A DNA stretch of 64,000 nucleotides from Arthrobacter sp. 9AX (GTDB lineage Bacteria > Actinomycetota > Actinomycetes > Actinomycetales > Micrococcaceae), in NCBI RefSeq assembly GCF_902506095.1, contig NZ_LR733293.1:2180558-2244557 (forward strand), given 5' to 3'. A program made the translations under genes and the position numbers. Positions within the stretch are counted from its first letter, which is position 1. Each line of letters opens with the position of its first letter. This document shows, in pieces, positions 25,901-35,472 of this stretch. Below the pieces are notes generated by a model, which was given only the letters and a program-made list of their open reading frames with translations, was not told the DNA's origin and did not search any database.

Positions 25901-27325
25901 CTAGGCATCGATCACCAAGTCGCTCTGTGCCGTGGAGCAGCAGGGCAGGAACTTGCCTGCGTCGATTTCCCGTTTTCGGATCCCGCCCTGGTGGTTCATC
26001 TCGACCTCTCCGGAAAGCTTGACGACCTTGCAGGAGCCGCACATGCCTTCCTTGCAGTTCGCACCGATCCTTACACCTGCCCGCTGCGCCACCCCGAGGA
26101 TGTGTTCGCTCGGATCGATCCGCACGTTGATGCCGGTCCGCAGGAAGGACAGGGTGAGGCTGCCTGTTCCCACGGTGTCGAAGCTCGAGGCATCGGGGGC
26201 CGCGGCCTCCGGCGCAGTGTCCGCGGTGCCCTCGGAAGCAGGCGCTTCAGGCTCGATGGTTTCCAGCGCCAGCCCCGTGGCAGGCAATGTTCCCTCAGCG
26301 TCATAGCCGGGCTCGTACAGCCCGAACGCGCTGGGCTGGTTCTCGAAGTACTCCTCGGCGGAATCGGCGATTTCCTCCGCGATCTCCTCCGCGATGTCCG
26401 ACGCCAGCGCGATCTCTGCCTGGTATTCAAGGAGCGTCTGGCGATCGCCCGAGAAGAATTCCATGTAGATGGAGGTCTCATCAACGCCAACCTCCTTGAG
26501 GAGCTCGGTGGCGGTGTTCAGGTAACCCTCGGGGCCGCAGGCATAGACCTGGCGGCCGTTGGCATCGGGGGCCACTTCGTCGATCATGGCTGCCGTCAGC
26601 CGTCCGCTGAGGCCTTCCCAGCCCTCGGGCTGGCTGCGGTTGCCCAAGGAGTAGAAAACCTTGATGCGCGCGTCCACGGAGGCGATGTAGGCCAGTTCCC
26701 GGTGGAAGGCGAAACCTCCGGCCTCGGCTCCGTGGTAGAGCACCACGACGTTTGCATGTCCAGGCAGGGAATGGATGGTCCGCACCATGGACATGATGGG
26801 AGTGATGCCTGCACCGGCGGCCAGCAGGAGGTACCGTGCCCGGCGGTCAGCATCGGGCAGGTGGAATGCCCCGACCGGGCCGAGCATCTCGAGGACGGTG
26901 CCGGGCCGGACGTTTTCATGCACCCACGGTGACACCAGTCCAGTGGCGTCACGTTTGACGCTGATGCTGAAGGTCCACGGCTCCGTGGGTGAACTGGACA
27001 GCGAGTAGCTGCGGTCCACCGGATCCTGGTCCTCGCCGTTCACGGGGAACGCGACGTTGACGTACTGCCCCGCGCGGAACGCCAGGGGCGCTCCGTCGCA
27101 GCGGCGGAACACGAAGGTCATGATGCCGCCTGCCTCGGGAATGGTCTCCACGCATTCGGCCGTGAACTCCTGTGGGTGCCAGGGGCCCAGTGCACGGGCG
27201 GCGCGGGCAGGTGCCTCGGTACTGCCCATCACCCTGTTCCACGGCATCTCCAGACCGCGGATACGCTGCGTCTCCTGGACCTGCTGTGGTTCCTGGACCG
27301 CCGTCTCAGTGAGGACTTCAGTCAT
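25901..27325 (-). CDS. gbcB: Glycine betaine monooxygenase reductase subunit
   Basis: A 474-residue electron-transfer protein. A FAD-binding ferredoxin-reductase domain (FRAGQYVNVAF, DRSYSLSSS) is followed by an NAD-binding domain (LLLAAGAGITPIMSMVRTI, VYACGPEGYL). The C-terminal plant-type [2Fe-2S] ferredoxin has cysteines at about 424, 429, 432 and 462 (CKEGMCGSC then LPCC). Between reductase and ferredoxin, residues about 304-387 form an unusually long acidic, Ala/Pro-rich linker beginning with Glu-rich heptad-like sequence. It overlaps gbcA by ATGA and supplies electrons from NAD(P)H to the Rieske oxygenase. Confidence 0.9.
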   Translation of the reverse strand: MTEVLTETAVQEPQQVQETQRIRGLEMPWNRVMGSTEAPARAARALGPWHPQEFTAECVETIPEAGGIMTFVFRRCDGAPLAFRAGQYVNVAFPVNGEDQDPVDRSYSLSSSPTEPWTFSISVKRDATGLVSPWVHENVRPGTVLEMLGPVGAFHLPDADRRARYLLLAAGAGITPIMSMVRTIHSLPGHANVVVLYHGAEAGGFAFHRELAYIASVDARIKVFYSLGNRSQPEGWEGLSGRLTAAMIDEVAPDANGRQVYACGPEGYLNTATELLKEVGVDETSIYMEFFSGDRQTLLEYQAEIALASDIAEEIAEEIADSAEEYFENQPSAFGLYEPGYDAEGTLPATGLALETIEPEAPASEGTADTAPEAAAPDASSFDTVGTGSLTLSFLRTGINVRIDPSEHILGVAQRAGVRIGANCKEGMCGSCKVVKLSGEVEMNHQGGIRKREIDAGKFLPCCSTAQSDLVIDA

Positions 27326-28626
27326 GCCAAGTGCTCCTGCACGCGCTGCACGTACCAGTTGATGAACGCCTCAACCTGGTATTCGCTCTTCATGTACGGG
27401 CCAGGCTCGTAGGCGGGGCTGCCGGCACCCTGCTGGCACAGCTCCACGAACGCCTTGTCCTGCAGGTTTGTCTGCTTCCAGGTGTAGGTGAGCTTCTCCA
27501 GGTCGTAATCGACGCCTTCCTCGGCGTCGTCAGCCACCAGCCAGGTGGTGCGCACCAGCGACTGGTGTTCGTTGATGGGGAAAACGCCGAACGTGATGAC
27601 GTGGTCGCCCAGGAAGTGGAACCAGCTGTTCGGCTGCAGGTGCATGGAGCAGCGGCCGAGGCGGAAGTCCGGCAGGTCGCCGAGAAGCTTCTTGGAAAGC
27701 CTGCGCCCGTCGGCCGAGAACGATTCGCCCTCGCCGTCCAGCGATTCCCGTGAGATCCGGATTCCCGCAATGCGTGTGTCGAGCTCCTCGACCACCTCGT
27801 AGGGCAGGCCATAGCGGCGGCAGCGCTCTTCCAGGGCGGACTGGGCATTCTTGTTGCGGTCCCACACTTCCTCAAGGTGGGGCGGAATCAAGCCCTCCGT
27901 CAGCCCCCAGGTGGGGAAGAGGGAGCAGGCGAGCTCAGGGTGGCCGTCACAGTGGTAGCACTCACGGTTGTTCTCCATGACGAGCTTCCAGTTGCCCTCT
28001 TCGATGATGTTCTGCTGGTAGGCGATTTTCGTCTTCGACAGGTTGTGGGGCGCGAGGTAGGGCTCGAAGATCTTCGCCGTTTCGTCGAAGTCGGCCGGCG
28101 GTTCGTTTGCAATGCAGACGAAGATGAGGCCGGCGATCTCGCGTCCGTGGGCGCGCTTGAGGGCGAAGCAGCTCTTGTCGAACTTCGCTTCTCCCGGGGC
28201 GGACGCGTGGATCAGGTCGCCGCTGGGGGAATAGGTCCAGGAGTGGTAGCCGCACACAAGGTTTCCGGTCGAGCCGGTGGATTCAGTCAGAACCCGGGCG
28301 CCGCGGTGGCGGCACACGTTGTGCAGAACGTTCACGTCGCCGTCGTCATTGCGAAGCACAATCAGGGAGTAGGGCCCGTAGTCGACGGTGACGTAGTCGC
28401 CCGGCTCCGGCAGTTCGGCTGTGCTGGCGGCGAAGATCCAGTGCTGGCCGAAAATGGCCTCCATGTCGGTGTTGAAAATCGCCGGATCAGTGTAGAAGGG
28501 CGCGCCGAGGGAAAATCCCTTGCGCCGGAAGTCGAACAGATCTTTGATTTCCGCCAGCTGCTCAGGAGGCAGCGACGAAGCGAGTTTTCCGCGTGAAGTG
28601 AGGGGCGCGTTCACTTGAGCAGTCAT
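27322..28626 (-). CDS. gbcA: Glycine betaine monooxygenase, Rieske oxygenase subunit
   Basis: A 434-residue aromatic-ring-hydroxylating-type oxygenase. The Rieske cluster is bound by CRHRGARV and, 17 residues after the His, CGYHSW. The mononuclear iron region is NNRECYHCDGHPEL with the NW/ENN context of the GbcA/StachydrineA group. It demethylates glycine betaine to dimethylglycine and formaldehyde together with GbcB. The gene leads the leftward operon gbcA-gbcB(-fchA-folD-fdhA) and is divergent from a LysR regulator. Stachydrine or carnitine demethylases are close alternatives, but the FdhA/FolD/FchA context fits a C1-releasing betaine substrate. Confidence 0.9.
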   Translation of the reverse strand: MTAQVNAPLTSRGKLASSLPPEQLAEIKDLFDFRRKGFSLGAPFYTDPAIFNTDMEAIFGQHWIFAASTAELPEPGDYVTVDYGPYSLIVLRNDDGDVNVLHNVCRHRGARVLTESTGSTGNLVCGYHSWTYSPSGDLIHASAPGEAKFDKSCFALKRAHGREIAGLIFVCIANEPPADFDETAKIFEPYLAPHNLSKTKIAYQQNIIEEGNWKLVMENNRECYHCDGHPELACSLFPTWGLTEGLIPPHLEEVWDRNKNAQSALEERCRRYGLPYEVVEELDTRIAGIRISRESLDGEGESFSADGRRLSKKLLGDLPDFRLGRCSMHLQPNSWFHFLGDHVITFGVFPINEHQSLVRTTWLVADDAEEGVDYDLEKLTYTWKQTNLQDKAFVELCQQGAGSPAYEPGPYMKSEYQVEAFINWYVQRVQEHLA

Positions 28627-28765
28627 GAGTGTCCTTTGGGAGGCTGAGTAACTTAGGTGGTGGGGACCATACGGAGTTGGTGGGCAACCGGCGTCGAAAT
28701 CTTGGTAGTCATGAGATTAGGGACCTTTGAACTGCAACAAAAGCGCAAGATTTGGGAGATAACAG

Positions 28766-28780
28766 TGCACAATAGGTGCA
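28766..28780. promoter_or_regulatory. Short palindrome at the lysR start
   Basis: TGCAC-AATAG-GTGCA, a perfect 5-bp inverted repeat overlapping the candidate GTG and ATG starts of the LysR gene. It could be an autoregulatory LysR box, although those usually lie further upstream. Confidence 0.35.
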
Positions 28781-29712
28781 TGATTGATCCCCGGCTCATA
28801 ACCCTGAGGGTGTTTGCCCAGTGCGGCACCGTTGGCGCCACCGCGCAGCTCACCGGGTACTCCCCGTCCGCCGTCTCCGCGCAACTGCGGGAGCTCCAGC
28901 GCGTACTGGGAATGCAGCTGCTGACAAAGGACGGTCGCGGTGTGCGGCTCACCGCCACGGGCCGCTTCCTCGTTGATGGTTCGGACACCCTTATGGCGGA
29001 TTGGGAGAGCCTGCGCGCGGCGGCCATGGAGGCCGGCGACCAAATGCCGGCCCGTTTTGGCCTCGGGGGGTTTTCCACGGCAGCCGCCCAGTTGCTCGCG
29101 CCACTGGCCGCCACCCTCCGCTCAACACGACCACTGCTTGAGGTGCAGGTACTGGAAGCCAATCCTGCCCGCTGCTTCGACTTGCTGGTCGCCGAGCGAA
29201 TCGACCTCGCGGTCATCATCGCCATGCAGTCCGGGAGCTACGTTGAGGACGATCCACGCTTCGAGCAGACGGTCCTGCTGGACGATCCCCTGGACGTGAT
29301 CATTCCCTCCGACCATCCGCTGGCCTCGCGGGAAACGGTCACGCTCGAGGAGCTGGCATCGGAACCCTGGATCACAGAGTCGGCCGGGTCCACTTACCAT
29401 GCCCTGTTTACGGCCGCGTTCACCGCAGTCGGGGTAACGCCGCGGATTGCCCATGAAGCGGTTGAATGGGAAACCCAGATCGCTTTCGTTGGTGCGGGGC
29501 TCGGCGTGGGCCTGCTGCCGCGGCTGGCACCCCTGCGCAGTGCCGAAAACGTGGTTCGACTGCGCATTGCCGGGAAAGGGAAGCCCGCGCGCCGCATTGT
29601 CGCCGCGGTACGGAGGGGCAGCATTGCATCACCCCTGATCCAGGAGTCGCTGAGCATTTTGCAGGTCAGAGCCAATCGGATCCTTGCTGCCCGCCCCGAA
29701 GACGATCTCTAG
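28780..29712 (+). CDS. LysR-family transcriptional regulator of the gbc cluster
   Basis: A 310-residue LysR protein. The helix-turn-helix is LITLRVFAQCGTVGATAQLTGYSPSAVSAQLRE in part, followed by LTATGRFLVDG and a substrate-binding domain (FGLGGFSTAAAQLLAPLAA, VIIPSDHPLASRETVTLEEL, GLGVGLLPRLAPL). ATG 28780 is the conventional start; GTG 28765 has a better GGGAG six bases upstream and would add five residues. It diverges from gbcA, so it is the likely betaine- or dimethylglycine-responsive activator. Confidence 0.9.
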   Translation: MIDPRLITLRVFAQCGTVGATAQLTGYSPSAVSAQLRELQRVLGMQLLTKDGRGVRLTATGRFLVDGSDTLMADWESLRAAAMEAGDQMPARFGLGGFSTAAAQLLAPLAATLRSTRPLLEVQVLEANPARCFDLLVAERIDLAVIIAMQSGSYVEDDPRFEQTVLLDDPLDVIIPSDHPLASRETVTLEELASEPWITESAGSTYHALFTAAFTAVGVTPRIAHEAVEWETQIAFVGAGLGVGLLPRLAPLRSAENVVRLRIAGKGKPARRIVAAVRRGSIASPLIQESLSILQVRANRILAARPEDDL

Positions 29713-29798
29713 AGGCCGCGCGCCGGGGCCTGCGACACCCACGCGCGGAGAACCGTCTCTTGAACTTGCGTTCGGAGGTTTGATGGTTTGATGGGTCA

Positions 29799-30551
29799 GT
29801 GCTCCGCGTAAAACGTTTTGTGGTTTTGATCCTGTTCGTAGTTTGTGTGAGCACCGGGTTTTCATTCTGGGCTCTGGGGCCGTCAGGCCTTGAGACGGGA
29901 GGCGCCTTGCCGGCGCCGCCGCGGGCGGCCGCGGACCTCGAAGTGAGCTCGGCCGGCATCACCACCGCCGTGAACGTCACGCGGAACCCGGAGGCCCAGT
30001 GGCTGATGGATGCCGGGGAGCAGACCGGGATCCCTGCCCGGGCGCTGCGTGCGTACGTTGCCGCGGCCGAAACGGCCAATGATTCCATGCCGGGCTGCGG
30101 AATCGGCTGGAATACGCTGGCGGCGGTCGGCTTCGTCGAATCAGCACACGGAACCTACGGCGGCGGCAGCCTTGACGCCGCAGGGCAGGCCGGCGGCCAC
30201 ATTGTGGGACCGAGCCTGAACGGCGCAGGCTTCGCGGCCATTCCGGACACGGACGGAGGCGCCGTGGACAACGACGCCCGCTGGGACCGTGCCGTCGGAC
30301 CCATGCAGTTCATTCCCTCCACCTGGCGGCTTGCCGGGCGGGACGGGAACGGGGACGGAACAGCGGATCCGTTCAATATCGACGACGCCGCACTCAGCGC
30401 GGCCACCTATCTGTGCGCCAACGGGCGGGATCTGACAACCTCCGAAGGCTGGAGGAAGGCCATTTACTCCTACAACCAATCCGATGCCTACATCAGCCAG
30501 GTGCGCGCCCAAGCCACGGACTACGCCACGAAGACCGGGACCCGTCAGTGA
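29799..30551 (+). CDS. Lytic transglycosylase (MltB-like), secreted
   Basis: A 250-residue peptidoglycan-cleaving enzyme. An N-terminal hydrophobic segment (FVVLILFVVCVSTGFSFWAL) acts as signal or anchor. The transglycosylase domain has WNTLAAVGFVESAHGTYGGG, where the Glu in FVESAHG is the catalytic acid, then DRAVGPMQFIPSTW and NIDDAALSAATYLC. The start is GTG at 29799; GGAGG lies about 20 bases upstream. It stands alone between the gbc regulator and the flotillin pair. Confidence 0.85.
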   Translation: MLRVKRFVVLILFVVCVSTGFSFWALGPSGLETGGALPAPPRAAADLEVSSAGITTAVNVTRNPEAQWLMDAGEQTGIPARALRAYVAAAETANDSMPGCGIGWNTLAAVGFVESAHGTYGGGSLDAAGQAGGHIVGPSLNGAGFAAIPDTDGGAVDNDARWDRAVGPMQFIPSTWRLAGRDGNGDGTADPFNIDDAALSAATYLCANGRDLTTSEGWRKAIYSYNQSDAYISQVRAQATDYATKTGTRQ

Positions 30552-30642
30552 CCCAACCGGCCCCTGGCGAAGTGCCAGGCACAAGAAGAACTGCATTCCG
30601 CCGTCGGGGGCTCCAACCGGCATTCCGCCCCCTCCCGGCAGC

Positions 30643-30882
30643 TCAATCGTGCCGCAACACGTCGGGCAGCTCGTCCACATACACCGTCTGTGGCGGCTCG
30701 AAGTAGATCACCAGCACCTCGTCACCCACTGCAAAGCCACTCGTTTTGTCGAAAGGGTGGGCGTGGAAAGCCATCGTGCCGCCGAGGTAGGGCAACATCA
30801 CTTCGCCGATGGTGCCCGGCCCGATGCGTCCGGTTACCCGCCCGACCTTCCCGGTCAGGCTCCGGTCAACCTCACGATGCAT
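30643..30882 (-). CDS. Miniature NfeD-like OB-fold protein
   Basis: A 79-residue protein that resembles only the soluble OB domain of NfeD: LTGKVGRVTGRIGPGTIGEV is the typical opening, followed by FAVGDEVLVIYFEPPQTVYV. There is no protease domain or membrane segment. ATG 30882 overlaps the end of the flotillin gene by 11 bases, which fits the usual flotillin-NfeD pairing in a short operon. It probably modulates flotillin assembly at the membrane. Function is inferred from this pairing. Confidence 0.7.
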   Translation of the reverse strand: MHREVDRSLTGKVGRVTGRIGPGTIGEVMLPYLGGTMAFHAHPFDKTSGFAVGDEVLVIYFEPPQTVYVDELPDVLRHD

Positions 30883-32317
30883 CCGGTGCCTTGGGAGCCG
30901 GAGGTGTCCGTTTGGCTTCCTTGCCGTTCTTAAGCGCGGAGGCGAGGGCGGGAAGGTAGTCGCCAGCCTGGGCGAGGATTCCGCCAAGCATTTTGTTGAC
31001 TCCCTCGCCGCCATTGAGGACTGTCATCTGGCCCACGTGCGAGAACGGCTCGGCTGCCGCGGCGATGATGGCCGGCATGTTTTCGGCGAGCTGCTGCGAG
31101 ATCACCGCGTCCTGGTTGGTCCCCAACGCCTCAGCCCGGGCCTTGATGCCGTCCGCCTCGGCCAGCGCCTTCGCCTTGATCGCGGACGCCGCGGCGTCGC
31201 CCTTCGCCTTGGTGGCTGCGGCTTCGGCTTCACCGGTGACCTTGGTGGCCCCTGCGGTAGCAGCCGCTGCGGTGGCATTCGCCTGGGCCAGCAGTTCTGT
31301 CCGCCGGGCATTGGCCTGGGCTTCAAGCTCGGTACGGCGTGCCAGTGCCTCGGCGGCGCTGATGTCCGCCGCCTTCTTGCCTTCCGCTTCCGTCCGGGTG
31401 GCGTAGGCCTTCGCATCGGCCGGTTTCCGGACGATGGTCTGCAGCTTCTGCTCCTCCCGGTCCGCCTCCAGCTTGGCGACCTCCGTCTCCTGGACCACCA
31501 CCTGCTGCCGCGCAGTCGCCTCGGCCAGCGGCCCGGCCTGGGCGGCGTTGGCTTTGGCACGCTCCGCATTCGCCTGCGCCACCGACTGCCGAATCGCCGA
31601 AATGCTCTGCGCATCCGCGATCAGCGCCGCCGCTTCGGCTTCCTTCTCAGCCGCTTCGCGGTTGCGGGTAGCCTCGGCGATGCGGGCCTCCATTTTCACT
31701 TGGGCAATATGCGGCTTGGCGATGTTCTCGATGTACCCCGTGGGATCCTGCAGGTCCTTGATCTGCAGGGAATCCACCACGAGCCCCAGTTTTTCCATCT
31801 CCACACCACTGGCGCTGCGGACCTGTGAACCAAGCTTGTCCCGCTCCCGGATGATTTCCTCCATGGTCATGCTGCCGATGATGGACCGCAGGTGCCCCTC
31901 AAAGACGTTGTACACCTGGCTCTCCATCTTCGGCTGCTGGCCCAGGAACCGCCGCGCCGCATTGGCGATAAACGGCGGAGCGTCTCCGATTTTGTAAATG
32001 ACCACACCCTCGACAATTACCTGGATGCCCTGGGACGTGACACAGGAGACCTTGAGCTCAGTCTCGTTCAGCGTCAGCGACAGAGCCCGCACCGTCTGCA
32101 GGCCGGGCAGGACCAGAGCGCCCTTCCCCGTCACAATCTTGAAATCCATCCCCGCCCGGGTTTCAAGGGTTCCGCGGGTCAGCCCGGAGATGATGAGGGC
32201 CTCGTTGGGTTCCGCCACCTTCCACATCAGCTTTGTGGCCAGCCAAATGAAACCGACGGCCACAAGCACTCCCAGGATCGTGGCAATCAGCGGGAAGAAT
32301 GCTGAGACGTCCGGCAT
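30872..32317 (-). CDS. Flotillin-like SPFH-domain membrane protein
   Basis: A 481-residue protein with an N-terminal hydrophobic hairpin (FPLIATILGVLVAVGFIWL), an SPFH domain (PNEALIISGLTRG, SQGIQVIVEGVVIYKIG, RSIIGSMTMEEIIRERDK) and a long Ala/Glu/Lys-rich coiled coil from about 225 to 400 of the flotillin type. The C-terminus has PAIIAAAAEPFSHVGQMTVL. Flotillins scaffold ordered membrane microdomains. The downstream NfeD-like gene overlaps it. Confidence 0.9.
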   Translation of the reverse strand: MPDVSAFFPLIATILGVLVAVGFIWLATKLMWKVAEPNEALIISGLTRGTLETRAGMDFKIVTGKGALVLPGLQTVRALSLTLNETELKVSCVTSQGIQVIVEGVVIYKIGDAPPFIANAARRFLGQQPKMESQVYNVFEGHLRSIIGSMTMEEIIRERDKLGSQVRSASGVEMEKLGLVVDSLQIKDLQDPTGYIENIAKPHIAQVKMEARIAEATRNREAAEKEAEAAALIADAQSISAIRQSVAQANAERAKANAAQAGPLAEATARQQVVVQETEVAKLEADREEQKLQTIVRKPADAKAYATRTEAEGKKAADISAAEALARRTELEAQANARRTELLAQANATAAAATAGATKVTGEAEAAATKAKGDAAASAIKAKALAEADGIKARAEALGTNQDAVISQQLAENMPAIIAAAAEPFSHVGQMTVLNGGEGVNKMLGGILAQAGDYLPALASALKNGKEAKRTPPAPKAPDAS

Positions 32318-32479
32318 GGCCAGATCCTTTCAGGGGGCGGAACAGGCATGGTGTAGCCAGTCTGATTGGGCGCCGCCCAAGAGTCCAGAGCCCGGCGATA
32401 TTTGCCTTCGGCAACGAACAAATTGGCGTACGACGACGGGACTTGGCTCACGTCGTCGGGCGCGGGCTGGGTGCCGGGC

Positions 32480-33724
32480 CTACGTCGTTGCCTCACCCGG
32501 GACGTCGGCCCGGTCCGGCCTTCGGGCAGCGGGCCTCCCCGTGCCGGGCGGGGTTGCGGACGAGCGCTGATGCTGCCGCAGGGCCAGCAGCGGAAACAGG
32601 AGCACCGAGAGCATCCCGGCCCCCACGAGTGCCGACGCGATGCCGCTGGAAATGAGCCCCTCGTCCCGGCCAATGCCCGTCACCGCCACGATGATGGGCA
32701 GTCCTGTGGCCGCGAACAGGACGATGGCCCGTTTGTCGCCGGGCGGCGATTTCGGCGGAGCGGCGAGCAACGAGGGCAGCCCACGGATGACCAGCAGGAG
32801 CACCAGGAACAGGGGGACCAGGGCCAGGGCGGCGGGGCTGCCCGTCAGCGCGCCGAGTTCGAAATCGATACCGGTGTCGATAAAGAAGACAGGCACCAGG
32901 AATCCGAACGCAATCGCGTCGATCTTCATCTCGATGACATGCCGGTCGTGTTCGGGCGCCCGCGCGATCGCGACCTTCCACAGAACTCCCGCGGCGAAAG
33001 CACCCAGCAGCATATCGAGTCCCAGCACCATGCTCAGGACAACGAGCACGCTCAGGATGAACATGATGGACCGGACGGCGAACTGGCCGCTGGTGTGCAG
33101 GGTCCGGGTGACCTGGGAGTGGAACAGGGAGTGCCGTGCACGGGAGGCGAGATAGATTGCCAGGCCGGTGAGCAGCACAAATCCGAGCAGCACCGCGGTG
33201 GCAGGTCCCAGCTCCCGTCCGCTGAAGAACAGCGAGATTGCCACCAATGGACCAAACTCACCAACCGCACCCAGCGCGGCCACAGCGATACCCATTGGGG
33301 ATTTCAAATCGCCGGCGTCACGGAGGATCGGGAGCAAGGTGCCCAGAGCCGTGGAACACAATGCGACGCCAATAATCACCGCCGCCTCCGGCCCAGGGGC
33401 CAGGACGAGCCCGGCACCGATACCTGCCGCCAGCGACATGACCCAGCCTGCCGCTGCACGGTTGGCAGGCCGGCCCCGGATGGCTGCGAAATCAATCTCG
33501 TTGCCTGCCACGAAGAAGAGCATGGCCAGCCCAAAATCCGCCAGGGTGTCAGTGAACTGGGTGGACTGAATCCACCCCAGCAGGCTGGGGCCGAGCACGA
33601 TGCCGAGGACTATCTCGAACACCACAATGGGCACCTTGAGCACCCGCTCCAGGAAACGGGCGGCGAGGGGTGCGGCAACAGCAAGCAACGCGATCAGCAC
33701 CAGTGACGTGGACAGGCTTTCCAT
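32480..33724 (-). CDS. CPA2-type cation:proton antiporter
   Basis: A 414-residue polytopic protein with about twelve hydrophobic segments. Family features are LKVPIVVFEIVLGIVLGPS at the N-terminus, ADFGLAMLFFVAGNEIDF (with the acidic residues of helix 3-4), GFLVPVFFIDTGIDFE and a hydrophilic Arg-rich tail. There is no TrkA-N domain, so it is the short Na+/H+ or K+/H+ exchanger type. It lies alone upstream of the flotillin gene in the same direction, separated by about 160 bases in which I see no gene. Confidence 0.88.
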   Translation of the reverse strand: MESLSTSLVLIALLAVAAPLAARFLERVLKVPIVVFEIVLGIVLGPSLLGWIQSTQFTDTLADFGLAMLFFVAGNEIDFAAIRGRPANRAAAGWVMSLAAGIGAGLVLAPGPEAAVIIGVALCSTALGTLLPILRDAGDLKSPMGIAVAALGAVGEFGPLVAISLFFSGRELGPATAVLLGFVLLTGLAIYLASRARHSLFHSQVTRTLHTSGQFAVRSIMFILSVLVVLSMVLGLDMLLGAFAAGVLWKVAIARAPEHDRHVIEMKIDAIAFGFLVPVFFIDTGIDFELGALTGSPAALALVPLFLVLLLVIRGLPSLLAAPPKSPPGDKRAIVLFAATGLPIIVAVTGIGRDEGLISSGIASALVGAGMLSVLLFPLLALRQHQRSSATPPGTGRPAARRPDRADVPGEATT

Positions 33725-33834
33725 CAGCTGTTCCCCTGGCGCTGCGCTTCCACCCGGCGTTGAGCCGCGGTATCAACGTTCAAGCCGGCCAACGCTGCCT
33801 CCTTCACGCGGACGCCACACGTGCCTGCCGGGCC

Positions 33835-35337
33835 TCACGTGGTTGAGGCCCCCTCGGCCGGATTACTCTTCGGCGTGCCCTGGTTCTGCCGTGCTTCCGC
33901 CGGGCGCGCCTCCCGTTCTGTTGGCGTCCGGGTTTCGATACCGCTGGCGGCTCCGGCGGGCACCGCCGGCTTGATGTTCTGGTTGATGTGGAAGAAGTTA
34001 TCGGGATCGTACTTGGCTTTGAGCTCGGCAAGGCGTGCATAGTTCGATCCGAGGGTGTCCTCAATCCTGGACTGGTCGTCCGCGTCCTGGAAGTTGATGT
34101 ATCCGCCCGGCTCGGAGTACTGGTGCAGCGCAGCCCAGTAGTCCCGGACCCAGGCGATATTTGCCGCGTTGTCGGACGCGTCAGGCCACTGCCCGGCAAT
34201 CGCCGGGGCGAAGTTCACGTTCCGGTAGGCGAAAGCGGTTGCCTCCGGCGCCACGCGCTGGACTGCCCCGTCAATCGGGTAGAAGTGGTTGGCCGAGTGG
34301 ACGGTGGGGATACCTGGCGAGAATCCGACGGCGGTGCGCAGCACGTCGTCGCTGAGGGCCTTCAGGAAATCAGCTTTCCAGTAGCCCTGCAATCCTGGGA
34401 CGCCGCTGAGCCCGTCGAACATGATGTTCAGACCCGGGTAGGGCATGGGAGCAAAGAAGCTGCCCAGTGCCGGGCCAGCGTCCAGCATCGGCTGCCAGTG
34501 CCTCGGACCCGCGTCAACGTCGCCCGTCCACATCCCTGCGATGACCGCGACCGGACGGCCATGCCACTCTTCCGGCAGGAAGGGCACCGGAGGACCCTGG
34601 TGGAACCCCAGGAAGGCGCCCATCTCCTCGGGCTCGGCGGCAATCCACTCGCGGTATGCCCTGCCCACTTCGACGCCGTCGGCGGCGTCGAAGAAGATGA
34701 TTCCCACATGGACCATGTCCACCGGGTGGAGCCGGAACTCCATTGACGTCACCGCGCCGAAGTTGCCGCTTCCGCCACGGAGGGCCCAGAACAGGTCCAC
34801 GTTCTCCGCTTCGCTGGCCGTCACGAACGAACCGTCAGCCAGGACCACATCGGCCGACACCAGGTTGTCGCAAGCGAGGCCGTACTTGCGGCAAAGGTAA
34901 CCGATGCCGCCGCCCAACGTAAGCCCGGTGACACCGGTGGAGCCGATGATCCCGCCGGTGCTCGCGAGGCCGAACGCGTGCGTCGCATGGTTGTAGTCCG
35001 CCCATGTGGCACCCGGTTCCACCCGAGCCGTCCTGGCACCGGGGTCCACCCGCACACCCCGGAGGGCCGAGAAGTCAAGGACCAGGCCGCCGTCGACTGT
35101 TCCAAAGCCCGGAGCGCTGTGCCCGCCGCCGCGGATGGCGACGTCAATCTTTAGGCCGCGGGCAAAACGGACGGCGGCCATGACGTCGGCAACCTGGGAG
35201 ACCCGCAGCACCGCCGCGGGCCGGCGGTCGATCATGCCGTTGAACACGGTGCGGGCCGTGTCGTATTCGGCGTCTCCCTCGTCGATGACCTGCCCGCGGA
35301 CCTGTTCGCGAAGCACGTCGAAGCGATCGCTGCCCAT
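33835..35337 (-). CDS. FAD-binding oxidoreductase, berberine-bridge (BBE) family
   Basis: A 500-residue flavoprotein. The PCMH-type FAD domain has VAIRGGGHSAPG, whose His is the usual 8-alpha-histidyl attachment site, and GVTGLTLGGGIGYLCRKYGL. The second covalent cysteine of bicovalent BBE enzymes is not evident at the usual place. The C-terminal BBE segment is NYARLAELKAKYDPDNFFHI. ATG 35337 has GGAG six bases upstream; the earlier frame to 35385 lacks one. Such enzymes oxidise sugars or aromatic alcohols; the substrate here is unknown. No signal peptide. Confidence 0.87.
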   Translation of the reverse strand: MGSDRFDVLREQVRGQVIDEGDAEYDTARTVFNGMIDRRPAAVLRVSQVADVMAAVRFARGLKIDVAIRGGGHSAPGFGTVDGGLVLDFSALRGVRVDPGARTARVEPGATWADYNHATHAFGLASTGGIIGSTGVTGLTLGGGIGYLCRKYGLACDNLVSADVVLADGSFVTASEAENVDLFWALRGGSGNFGAVTSMEFRLHPVDMVHVGIIFFDAADGVEVGRAYREWIAAEPEEMGAFLGFHQGPPVPFLPEEWHGRPVAVIAGMWTGDVDAGPRHWQPMLDAGPALGSFFAPMPYPGLNIMFDGLSGVPGLQGYWKADFLKALSDDVLRTAVGFSPGIPTVHSANHFYPIDGAVQRVAPEATAFAYRNVNFAPAIAGQWPDASDNAANIAWVRDYWAALHQYSEPGGYINFQDADDQSRIEDTLGSNYARLAELKAKYDPDNFFHINQNIKPAVPAGAASGIETRTPTEREARPAEARQNQGTPKSNPAEGASTT

Positions 35338-35472
35338 CACAACTCCAGATATTTCCCGAGAGACCAAAGGGACGGCCGGCTCCATACAGGGCCCAGCGGG
35401 CGCCAGCGTGATGATACTCCCGGTATACGCCCGGCCCTGAAACGGGTCAAGGGGGTGGCAGCCCCCTGGTTT

